Assembly (NCBI GenBank): GCA_945875935.1
Contig: CAMCNE010000024.1
Coordinates: forward strand, 1 to 26,241
DNA from: Bordetella parapertussis
GTDB lineage: Bacteria; Pseudomonadota; Gammaproteobacteria; Burkholderiales; Burkholderiaceae_C
DNA length: 26,241 nucleotides
Direction: 5' to 3'
Made by a program: the position numbers and the translations under genes. Under the pieces are notes generated by a model, which worked only from the letters and a program-made list of their open reading frames with translations, had not been told where the DNA came from and made no database searches. Shown piece by piece: positions 1 to 7,095 of this stretch. Each line of letters starts with the position of its first letter. Positions within the stretch are counted from its first letter, which is position 1.

Positions 1-194
1 TGCTCGTCGTTGAGCTGGTAGACCGCGGCATCGTCGGCAGTCTCGATGCCCACCAGCAGTTCCTTGGGAATTGGCATGGCCGCCATGCCCTTGAGGATTT
101 CCGACAGCAGGCCCGGTGCGATCTTGCAGCCGCAGCCTCCGCCGTGAGACAGCGAGGTCAGGCTGGGTTCGGCGGGCTTCTCAGGTGCGTTCAT
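1..194 (-). CDS. senC: Selenophosphate synthase (SelD/SenC), N-terminal part
   Basis: The enzyme makes selenophosphate from selenide and ATP and is the selenium donor for selenoneine, selenoproteins or selenouridine. Only the first 64 codons lie in the window; the gene runs off the left edge. The N-terminus contains the glycine-rich stretch SHGGGCGCK that carries the catalytic Cys and the neighbouring Lys of SelD. The catalytic position is a TGC Cys codon, not a TGA selenocysteine codon. It starts at the ATG at 194-192, inside the last codons of senB (14-base overlap), so the two are almost certainly co-translated. Next to senB and senA it fits the SenC role. Whether it also serves as the general SelD of the cell cannot be judged from 64 residues. 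Confidence 0.88.
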   Translation of the reverse strand, partial: MNAPEKPAEPSLTSLSHGGGCGCKIAPGLLSEILKGMAAMPIPKELLVGIETADDAAVYQLNDE

Positions 195-1170
195 GGGGAT
201 CCATCGATGTTGGTGATGTCAGCAGCTCGGCGCTCAGCTCAAGAAGGGACTTGCGTTCGCGCGCCGGATCGAACAACGCGGCGCGGGCCTCGCACTGCTG
301 CTGCAGTCGCACGAGCATAGCCGGGTCGTCGCGCAAACGCTGCAAGAGGGCGGCCAGTGCGCCATCATCGTCCAAGGGGAAATAGCCTTCGTAGAGCTCG
401 CCAAGCAGACCCACGTTGCCATCGATGCGGGAAGCGAGCACCGGCGTGCCGCTGCGCACAGCCTCGATGATCACGTGCGCCCCACCTTCCATCCGGCTGG
501 GATGCACCACCACATGCGCCGCCTGGATGCGTCGGCGTGCGCTCTCATGGGGCAAGGGCCCGAGCCATCGGTAGCGCGGGCAAGAGCTCATCAGCGAGCT
601 GGCTTGGACACCCAGCTCGGGTTCGAGAGCCGCCCCGACATGGTCAAACAAGATATCGCCGCGGTGGGCCAGTCGCCTGACTGCATCGAAGTAGGTCTGC
701 GGCGATTTCTCGGCGCGCAAATGCCCCACCATCAAGGCGCGCAGGTGTCGCACCGTCTTCGACTGCGTCTGGCGGGCCGCGCATGACTGCAAGATGACCT
801 GAACCTTCGCTTGCAGGCCAGCGGGAACGCATCGGCCACCCAGTTCGTTCAGCACCACGAGGCGATCCGCGCTGCGCAGTGAAGCCTGCGCGTTGGCGTC
901 GTGCACGATGTCGCGGTACAGATCGGTGCCGGTGAGCACCACCACCAGCGCAGCGCGGGGTCGCAGCGCACGCCACCGCGTCACCGACGCCGCCGAGCGG
1001 CGTGCGTGCAGCGCGATCATCAGCGCCTCGTCGCCACCATCCCAGCCGGCGGTGAGCCGCACACGGTAAGCTCGTGAAAGCATGTCCGCCCAACGGCGGG
1101 CCGTCTGCCAATTGCCGTTGTTGGCATCGGCCAGCGCCGGGGTCACGATGACGATGTCGCAGCGTTTCAT
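181..1170 (-). CDS. senB: Selenosugar synthase SenB (TIGR04348 glycosyltransferase)
   Basis: SenB is a GT-B fold glycosyltransferase-like enzyme which, in the described selenoneine pathway, joins selenophosphate to a UDP-sugar to give a selenosugar. The 329-residue length fits the TIGR04348 family. Seen here: the N-terminal signature TPALADANNGNWQTARRWA (residues 10-28), a second Rossmann-type half beginning near LMVGHLRAEKSP (146-157), and the GT4-like E-x7-E pair E228/E236 in RMEGGAHVIIEA. The ATG at 1170 is chosen because the conserved family N-terminus begins only a few residues later. Its 3' end overlaps senC, and its start faces senA at 18 bp. The family assignment is firm; the substrate is taken from the published SenB work and not visible in sequence. 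Confidence 0.9.
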   Translation of the reverse strand: MKRCDIVIVTPALADANNGNWQTARRWADMLSRAYRVRLTAGWDGGDEALMIALHARRSAASVTRWRALRPRAALVVVLTGTDLYRDIVHDANAQASLRSADRLVVLNELGGRCVPAGLQAKVQVILQSCAARQTQSKTVRHLRALMVGHLRAEKSPQTYFDAVRRLAHRGDILFDHVGAALEPELGVQASSLMSSCPRYRWLGPLPHESARRRIQAAHVVVHPSRMEGGAHVIIEAVRSGTPVLASRIDGNVGLLGELYEGYFPLDDDGALAALLQRLRDDPAMLVRLQQQCEARAALFDPARERKSLLELSAELLTSPTSMDPHERT

Positions 1171-1188
1171 CGCCTTAGGTTACCGCCA
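1171..1188. promoter_or_regulatory. Very short divergent spacer between senB and senA
   Basis: Only 18 bases separate the two divergent start codons, too few for two complete promoters with untranslated leaders. At least one promoter must therefore lie inside the opposite reading frame, or transcripts are nearly leaderless. No clear Shine-Dalgarno sequence is visible before either start. The arrangement suggests that the two sides are regulated together. Confidence 0.5.
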
Positions 1189-2400
1189 ATGATTTCTCCG
1201 CATGACCCGGCGCAATCCGTGCGCCACGCCGGCTGGGCCGAGCTGGACGTCGCGCTGCGGTCGAGCCGGCAAGACACTCTGGCCACCTTTGCCGACTTTG
1301 AGCGAGGGCTGCACGGACTCGCCGTGCCGCATGGCGAGACGCTGAATCCGCCGCTGTGGGAACTGGGTCACGTCGGCTGGTTCCAGGAGTTCTGGATCGC
1401 TCGCAACCCGCAGCGCAACGCCGGCGTGAACGCCGAGCCCGAGGTGTTGCGTGCGAGTGGCGTGCGGCCGCAAGCCGACGCGCTGTACCACTCAAGCGAA
1501 GTGGCACATGCCACGCGCTGGGCCTTGCCACTGCCCAGTGCCGACGCCACGCGCGCCGATCTCGCTGCGCAGCTCGCGCGCACGCTCGAGCTGCTGCGCC
1601 AAGCGGATGGCGACGATGCGGCGCTGTATTTTTTTCGGCTGGCCCTGCTGCACGAAGACATGCACCATGAGGCTGCGCTTGGCATGGCGCAAAGCCTGGG
1701 ATTGCCGATTGCCGATGTGCGTTGGCATCCCGCGCCTTTGGGTGAGCGTCGAGCCGAGCTGGCGTTCGCGGCCGGCCCCTGGACGGTGGGTCGCAGCGGC
1801 CGAGGTTTCGCCTTCGACAATGAACTGCAGGCCCACGTCCAGCAGCTACCCGCCAGCCACATCGACAGCCGTGTGCTGCGCTGGGCGGACTACCTGCCCT
1901 TCGTCGAAGCCGGCGGCTACACCGAGCCACGCTGGTGGAGCGAGCCCGGCTGCACCTGGCTCGCGGCCGAGCGACCCGTCGCGCCGCGCTACACCCGCCG
2001 CACGGGCCGCTCCTGGCAGCAATGGCGCCAAGGCCAATGGTGCGAACTCGACCCGACCTGGCCCGCCTGCCATCTGACGGCCTTCGAGGCCGAAGCCTGG
2101 TGCCGCTGGGCCGGGCGCCGGCTGCCCACCGAAGCCGAGTGGGAACGCGCCGCCGTTGATCAGGCGGGTGCTTTCGAATGGGGTCAGGTCTGGGAATGGA
2201 CTGCCAGCCCCTTCGAGCCCTACGGCGGCTTCCAGGCGCATCCGTACCGCGACTACTCAGCGCCCTGGTTCGGCAGCCGTCGTGTGCTGCGCGGTGCCTC
2301 GTTCATGACCCAGCCGCGCATGCGCGATCCGCGCTATCGCAACTTCTACGCGCCCCATCGCAACGACGTGCCCGCCGGATTGCGAAGCTGCCGGCTGTAG
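1189..2400 (+). CDS. senA: Selenoneine synthase SenA (EgtB-like)
   Basis: SenA is a non-heme iron enzyme that couples the selenosugar from SenB to hercynine, giving selenoneine after C-Se cleavage. The 403-residue protein has the EgtB architecture. An N-terminal DinB-like helical domain (about 15-180) carries the iron-binding histidines H61 (in ELGHVGWF) and H155/H159 (in HEDMH). A C-terminal formylglycine-generating-enzyme (FGE/C-type-lectin) domain runs from about 190 to 403, with CHLTAFEAEAWCRWAG, RLPTEAEWERAA and a final VLRGASF...GLRSCRL. Alone it could be called ergothioneine synthase EgtB; the divergent senB-senC neighbours make SenA far more likely. Hercynine must come from an EgtD methyltransferase, and none is encoded in this window. 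Confidence 0.88.
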   Translation: MISPHDPAQSVRHAGWAELDVALRSSRQDTLATFADFERGLHGLAVPHGETLNPPLWELGHVGWFQEFWIARNPQRNAGVNAEPEVLRASGVRPQADALYHSSEVAHATRWALPLPSADATRADLAAQLARTLELLRQADGDDAALYFFRLALLHEDMHHEAALGMAQSLGLPIADVRWHPAPLGERRAELAFAAGPWTVGRSGRGFAFDNELQAHVQQLPASHIDSRVLRWADYLPFVEAGGYTEPRWWSEPGCTWLAAERPVAPRYTRRTGRSWQQWRQGQWCELDPTWPACHLTAFEAEAWCRWAGRRLPTEAEWERAAVDQAGAFEWGQVWEWTASPFEPYGGFQAHPYRDYSAPWFGSRRVLRGASFMTQPRMRDPRYRNFYAPHRNDVPAGLRSCRL

Positions 2401-2416
2401 GCAGGGGCAAACGAGT

Positions 2417-2430
2417 GCTCGCAGGCGAGC
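2417..2430. other. Short stem-loop downstream of senA
   Basis: A perfect 6-bp inverted repeat (GCTCGC/GCGAGC) with a 2-base loop lies 17 bases after the senA stop codon. It is not followed by a real T-run, so it is at best a weak terminator or an mRNA 3'-end stabiliser. Confidence 0.25.
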
Positions 2431-2498
2431 CATTCTTGCCTTTGGCGTGCGGCTGCTAAGCTCGTTGAACAGTATCGAAGACACGGCACCCCAAGAGC

Positions 2499-3245
2499 AT
2501 GCACAACGCTAAAGAGGACGCAGCGTCCGACGAGGCGGTCCGGGCGCAATCGCTGGTCAAGTACAGCACGCGTGCGGCAGCCTACGACCAAACCTGCGGC
2601 CCCACCTGGCCGATCCGTGAGCGCGCTATTGCCGGGCTGCAGCTGCGCAGCGGCCAAAGCGTTCTCGATGTGGGCTGCGGCACGGGTTTGAGCCTGGAGC
2701 TGCTGCGCAACCAGGTCGGCGAAACCGGCAAGGTGTTCGGCTTCGACCAGAGTCCGCAAATGCTGGACCTGGCGCACCAACGTGTGGCGGCAGCCGGTTG
2801 GCGCAATGTGCATTTGCTGCACGCACCGGCGCAGTCCTTGAGCCTGCCGCAGCCCGTGGATGCGCTGCTCTTCCACTACACCCACGACATCTTGCGTTCA
2901 CCGGCGGCGATCGAGCGCCTGCTCGGCGCCGCCTTGCCCGGTGCGAGGGTGGCGATCGCCGGCATCAAGTACTTTCCGCGTTGGTTGGCGCCGCTGAACC
3001 TGTGGGTCTACTGGAAGAACCGGGGCTACAACGGCGCACCCGGGCAACTCGAATCGCCATGGGACCGCATCGCGCCACGGCTGACACAGTGGCAGTGGTC
3101 GAGCACCCAGTTCGGCATGGGCTACCTGGCCTTCGGTCGCTTGGGAAATCCCTTGCCCGAAACCGTGAGCGCGCCAGACGTGGCGGTGGCTGCCGGCACC
3201 GTTTCTGCGCAGGTGCTGGTGGGCGGCGCTGCCGATGCCCGCTGA
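2499..3245 (+). CDS. Class I SAM-dependent methyltransferase, substrate unknown
   Basis: The 248-residue protein has a Rossmann methyltransferase core of the UbiE/Methyltransf_11 type. SAM-binding motif I is VLDVGCGTG (residues 55-63), followed by an acidic residue in the motif II region (FGFDQSP) and a post-motif LLFHYTHDIL. AAGAG lies just before the ATG at 2499. It starts 98 bp after senA in the same orientation and overlaps the next gene by 11 bases. It is not EgtD: it is shorter, and EgtD's histidine-binding region is not apparent, so it should not be assigned to hercynine synthesis. Linkage suggests either a selenoneine tailoring enzyme or a partner of the envelope genes downstream; the overlap favours the second. 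Family sure, substrate unknown. Confidence 0.8.
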   Translation: MHNAKEDAASDEAVRAQSLVKYSTRAAAYDQTCGPTWPIRERAIAGLQLRSGQSVLDVGCGTGLSLELLRNQVGETGKVFGFDQSPQMLDLAHQRVAAAGWRNVHLLHAPAQSLSLPQPVDALLFHYTHDILRSPAAIERLLGAALPGARVAIAGIKYFPRWLAPLNLWVYWKNRGYNGAPGQLESPWDRIAPRLTQWQWSSTQFGMGYLAFGRLGNPLPETVSAPDVAVAAGTVSAQVLVGGAADAR

Positions 3246-4977
3246 CCGTGCCATGAGCACGGACTCCAGCCTCGCGACTGCGAGCTCGTCGCCGTCTCGC
3301 TGGCGCCGCGGCGCAGCAGTCTTGTTGGCCCTGCTGTTCCTGAACGGCATGCTCAGCTTCAGCACCTGGTGGCCCACGCCGGGCATCGTTCCCGAGGCCC
3401 GCCTGGCTCCCGAATTCGTCTGGCTGTGGCTGGCCTTGCTTGCCGTCGTGGCCTGGGCCGGGCGGCTGTCTCGGCCGCTGCTGGCGCTGTTCACCGTGGC
3501 CTATTTGCTGCTGGTGCTGGGGCGCTATTTGGACGTCACGGTGCCTAGCCTGTTCGGCCGCGAAATCAACCTGTACTGGGACGGCGCACAGATCCCGCGC
3601 TTTCTGTGGGTGTCGGCTCAGGACCTGCCGTGGTGGCAGACCAGCGCCGTGCTGGCGGCCGTCGCGCTGTTCTTTGGGCTGGTGTACCGGCTGCTGCGTC
3701 TCGCGATTCGCGTGGCTGCCACCGACGCCGTTCCGTTCGCGCTGCGCACGCCTTGGGCTTGGGCTGCCACGGCTGCGGCCACGGCGCTGGCGGTGGCCAA
3801 TCTGGCCGGTGTGCGCGCCACCTGGCCCGTGGTATCCAAACCGGTGATCCCGACCTATTGGCGTCAGGCCACCTTGCTGGCCACGGTGCTGTCGCCTTCG
3901 CGCTTGGCCGCGGTGCTGCCGGCATCGAGCGCCGTGGATGAGGCGCTGGCTGCGCCGGCAGGCACCGTCTTGGCGGAGCTGCGCGGTGCCGACGTGTACC
4001 TGTTCATGCTGGAGTCCTACGGCGCCGTGGTCTTCGACAACCCGCGCGCCTTCAGCGCGTTGGGCCACTCGCGCGAGCAGTTTGCACAAGCGATCGCGAG
4101 CAGCGGCCGCCAAGTGGTTTCGGCTTTCGTGCGTGCGCCCACCTTCGGCGGCGCGTCCGACCTGTCGCACCTGGGGCTGCTGTCGGGCATCGACCTGAGC
4201 GACCCGAACCGCCACGACCTTCTGCTGACCACCGAGCGCCCGACGCTGATCTCGCTGTTTCGAAAACAGGGCTACCAGACCTTCGGGCTGTACCCGGCGG
4301 TGCGATGGGAGTGGCCCGAGCGCGCGTTCTACGGTTTCGACCACTATCTGGAAAGCCGCGACCTGGGCTATCGAGGTCCGCCGCTGGGCTACTGGTCGCT
4401 GCCCGACCAGTTTTCAATCGCTCGCTTCGAGGAGCTGTTCCCGCGCTTGCCCGGCTCGCCGAGGCGCTTTTTGTTTTTTCCGACCATCACCACGCATCTG
4501 CCGTTCAGCCCGGTGCCGCCCTACCAAAGCGACTGGTCGCGCATCACCAGTGCACAGCCCTTCGATGCTGCCGAAACCGCCAGCGCTCTGGCGCAAACCG
4601 TCAACTGGCTCGACATGTTTGGCGACTACGTGAGCATGATTGACTACAACTATCGCTGGCTTGCCGGCCTGATGCAGCAGCCCGAGGCCCGCTCCACGGT
4701 GTTCGTGATGATCGGCGACCACCAGCCAGCGGCCAACGTCACCGGCGAGGGAGCGTCCTGGGACGTGCCGGTTCACATCATCGCGCGCGATCCCCAACTG
4801 CTCGCCCGCTTTGTGGAGCTGGGCTTCAGTGCTGGCCTGCAAGCGCCACGCGCGAGCATCGGTTCGATGCACGAACTGACAGGTCTGATGCTGCGTGCCT
4901 TCGCCGGCGCTGACGGCCGCGTGGTCGAGGGCCCCACGCCCCTTGCGCACACGGCCGTGGCCACGCCTGAGCGATGA
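3235..4977 (+). CDS. Membrane-anchored sulfatase-fold phosphotransferase (LtaS/OpgB-like)
   Basis: The 580-residue protein has an N-terminal membrane part (segments near 27-44, 62-76, 81-97, 136-156 and 174-192) and a C-terminal alkaline-phosphatase/sulfatase domain from about 250. Likely metal and catalytic residues are E260 (FMLESYG), the PTFGGASD stretch with S308 as possible nucleophile, H421 (TITTHLPF) and D495/H496 (MIGDHQP). Relatives such as LtaS and OpgB move phosphoglycerol or phosphoethanolamine onto periplasmic acceptors. The start is either ATG 3235 (overlapping the methyltransferase) or ATG 3253. The next gene overlaps it by ATGA. The neighbouring beta-glucan genes make glucan substitution a reasonable guess. 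True sulfatase activity is unlikely because the C-x-P-x-R signature is not seen. Confidence 0.75.
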   Translation: MPADRAMSTDSSLATASSSPSRWRRGAAVLLALLFLNGMLSFSTWWPTPGIVPEARLAPEFVWLWLALLAVVAWAGRLSRPLLALFTVAYLLLVLGRYLDVTVPSLFGREINLYWDGAQIPRFLWVSAQDLPWWQTSAVLAAVALFFGLVYRLLRLAIRVAATDAVPFALRTPWAWAATAAATALAVANLAGVRATWPVVSKPVIPTYWRQATLLATVLSPSRLAAVLPASSAVDEALAAPAGTVLAELRGADVYLFMLESYGAVVFDNPRAFSALGHSREQFAQAIASSGRQVVSAFVRAPTFGGASDLSHLGLLSGIDLSDPNRHDLLLTTERPTLISLFRKQGYQTFGLYPAVRWEWPERAFYGFDHYLESRDLGYRGPPLGYWSLPDQFSIARFEELFPRLPGSPRRFLFFPTITTHLPFSPVPPYQSDWSRITSAQPFDAAETASALAQTVNWLDMFGDYVSMIDYNYRWLAGLMQQPEARSTVFVMIGDHQPAANVTGEGASWDVPVHIIARDPQLLARFVELGFSAGLQAPRASIGSMHELTGLMLRAFAGADGRVVEGPTPLAHTAVATPER

Positions 4978-5387
4978 AGCCGGCCGCACCCGCAACCGAG
5001 CCCGCGGCTGACGGCTGGCGAGCAACGGCGGCGCCGTCGGCCCTGGTCGTGCTGGCCCTGGGTCTGGGCTTGGGTCTGGGGGCGCGCTACGGATTGGTGG
5101 AGCCCGCGAGCCTCACGCAAACCTGTGATGCCGCGCCTTGGCGCGACCTGACCTGCACGCTGCGCACGCTGACCGTGAGAGCCTTCGTGGACCAGCGCCT
5201 GGCGCTGCTTGCGCTTGGCTTGGCGGTGCTGGCCGTCATCAGCCGCTGGCGATGGGCCACTGGGTCGGCCATGGCCACGGGCAGCGCGGCCTTGGTGCTT
5301 TATTCCGCCGACATCGCTGCGCCCGCCGTGCTGCTGGCCGCGCTGGTGTGCGTGCGGTCCGCAACCGCGGGCGGGCCCGTTCGATGA
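4974..5387 (+). CDS. Small membrane protein of unknown function
   Basis: The 137-residue protein starts in an ATGA overlap with the sulfatase-fold gene, so it is probably translationally coupled to it. Three hydrophobic segments are visible (about 22-42, 76-92 and 99-127), with two cysteines (51 and 61) in the loop between the first and second. I recognise no family. Its last 88 bases run antisense to the 3' end of the GH17 gene. It may be an accessory subunit of the upstream enzyme. Because the C-terminal third is read opposite a real gene, its exact extent deserves some caution. Confidence 0.6.
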   Translation: MKPAAPATEPAADGWRATAAPSALVVLALGLGLGLGARYGLVEPASLTQTCDAAPWRDLTCTLRTLTVRAFVDQRLALLALGLAVLAVISRWRWATGSAMATGSAALVLYSADIAAPAVLLAALVCVRSATAGGPVR

Positions 5388-7054
5388 GGCCACCAGGTTG
5401 CCCACGCCAAAGCCAACCAGAGACCTCCCAGGGCGAGAGCCTCGGTGTTTTGCAGACCCTCGTGCAGCAGCAACCAAGGCGCGGCGACACCACAGACTGC
5501 CGCGAGCAGCCGTTCCTCGCGGGCGCTGCGATCAAAGCGCAAGCCCAGCAGCGCCAGAGCCAGCCACAGCCCCGCTGCGGCGGCGAGCAGCGGCCAGAGC
5601 AGCGGCCGATAGCGGCCATCGAACACCAACGCCAGCGCAGCCCATGCCACGACAAACAGCAGCCCCAGCTGCAGCCAGGCCAGCCCGCGCGCGCCGCGCC
5701 CGGCTGCGCCTTGCCGAATGGCGCCCAGCGAAGGGCGCACAGGCGCTGGCGTGTGAAAGGGTTGCCCGAGGCGGACACTGAGTTGCGCAGCGGCCGCCAC
5801 CGCACCGGCCAGTGCAAGCGCGGCCATGCTGCCGCCACGGGCCCACTCCAGCGGGACGCGGCTCCACAGCTCCAACTCCCGCCATTGCCACACGGCCAGC
5901 GCGCCGATTCCCGCACCCGCCAGTGCCGCTGCCAGCGCCGAGAGCAACAGCCGCAGCCGCAGCTGCGGCGCCCGGGCCGCCGCATCGCGGCTTTGCCGGC
6001 GCCGCGCCACGACCCAGGCCAAAAGCGCCACCGCGGTTCCCGCGCCGGCAGCCCACAGGCGCTGGTGCGCCTGCGGGTCGGGCACGACCGGGCCGGCCAG
6101 CAACACGCGCTGCACGCCTTGGGCATCGAACAAGCCCCAGTGGCCGCCCATCGCGCCTTCAAGCGAGCGCTTCCAGGGTTGGTCGAAACCTTCGATCAGG
6201 TTGAAAGCGGGCAGACCGCCCGCTGCGGGCTGCGTTTCGAGCGCCAGCATGTCGCGCACGAAGCGCGTTTGTTCCAGCCGGCCGGGAACGGCGGTACCGC
6301 GCTGCCGGCCCTGAGACGGCCAGCCAGCCTCGGCCAAAAACACCGGCTGTGCTTGAAAGGCTTTGCGCACCAGTGCCAAGATCGCCTGCACATGCGCCAC
6401 GGCATGGCCAATGGCCACCGGCTCGTCTTCCCAATAGGGCAGCACGTGCACGGACACCACATCAACGTGATCGCGCAACGCAGCGCCGTGACGCAGCCAG
6501 AACTCCCACACATCGGCGTAGCTGATCGGCACGCTGGATCGCTGCTTCGCATCGGCCAGCACAACTCCAAGGGCCTGGGCAGACAGCTCTCGCCGCAGCA
6601 GCACTTCGTTGCCGACCATCAGCAGGTCGATCACGTCGGCATGCTCACGAGCCAGCTCCAGGGCGCGGTCCAACTGCGCTGCATTTGCCGCGGCGTCGCG
6701 GCCGATCCAGGCGCCAAGCACCACGCGCAGACCCAGCCGCCGCGCAATCGCCGGCACTTGATCGAGCCCGTGGTCGATGCCGTAGGTGCGCACACAGCCG
6801 GTGAGCTCGCGCAGCAGTCGCAGATCGGCCTCGATCTGCGCCGGGCTGACGATCAGGGCGGCGTTGAAAGGCGTGTGCCCCTCGCGGCGAAATGGGGCGT
6901 AGGACACGCAGGGCAGCTTCGATTCGCCCAGCCCGCCCACAGCGACGGGTTGCGCTCGCGCTGCTGCCCAGTCCAACAAGGCCAGCACGGCCAGTGCGAG
7001 CATCAGCACGACCAGCACCCGGCGGGCGACTTCAGCGGCGCAGGAACGGGTCAA
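5300..7054 (-). CDS. GH17 beta-1,3-glucanase/transglycosylase with membrane domain
   Basis: The protein has an N-terminal signal anchor, a periplasmic GH17 domain and then several membrane segments. Counting from the TTG at 7054 (584 residues), the anchor is about 13-28 after an RR pair. The general acid/base is E150 in MVGNEVLLR and the nucleophile E242 in FLAEAGWPSQG. At least six hydrophobic segments follow from about residue 330. GH17 enzymes cleave or rearrange beta-1,3-glucan. The frame is open to 7567, but that part is antisense to the next gene and is noise. There is no good ATG before the anchor, so the start is uncertain: TTG 7066, TTG 7054, GTG 7018 and ATG 7003 are all possible, and 7054 keeps the positive N-region. 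It is divergent from the GH17-GT2 synthase and probably processes the same glucan. Confidence 0.82.
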   Translation of the reverse strand: MTRSCAAEVARRVLVVLMLALAVLALLDWAAARAQPVAVGGLGESKLPCVSYAPFRREGHTPFNAALIVSPAQIEADLRLLRELTGCVRTYGIDHGLDQVPAIARRLGLRVVLGAWIGRDAAANAAQLDRALELAREHADVIDLLMVGNEVLLRRELSAQALGVVLADAKQRSSVPISYADVWEFWLRHGAALRDHVDVVSVHVLPYWEDEPVAIGHAVAHVQAILALVRKAFQAQPVFLAEAGWPSQGRQRGTAVPGRLEQTRFVRDMLALETQPAAGGLPAFNLIEGFDQPWKRSLEGAMGGHWGLFDAQGVQRVLLAGPVVPDPQAHQRLWAAGAGTAVALLAWVVARRRQSRDAAARAPQLRLRLLLSALAAALAGAGIGALAVWQWRELELWSRVPLEWARGGSMAALALAGAVAAAAQLSVRLGQPFHTPAPVRPSLGAIRQGAAGRGARGLAWLQLGLLFVVAWAALALVFDGRYRPLLWPLLAAAAGLWLALALLGLRFDRSAREERLLAAVCGVAAPWLLLHEGLQNTEALALGGLWLALAWATWWPHRTGPPAVADRTHTSAASSTAGAAMSAE

Positions 7055-7095
7055 GGCAAGGCGCAAGTGTGGGGCGGGGCAAGGGACGGCAGCTG

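Noticed and set aside
120..140. Selenocysteine codon in the SelD active site
   Set aside because: The position reads TGC (Cys), not TGA.
2499..3245. Methyltransferase as EgtD (hercynine synthase)
   Set aside because: Too short, and its layout is UbiE-like rather than EgtD-like; calling it EgtD would only reflect the wish for a complete pathway.
2965..4344. 459-codon minus-strand frame opposite the sulfatase-fold gene
   Set aside because: Gln/Arg/His-rich composition and no domain; it is the antisense shadow of a well-supported gene in GC-rich DNA.
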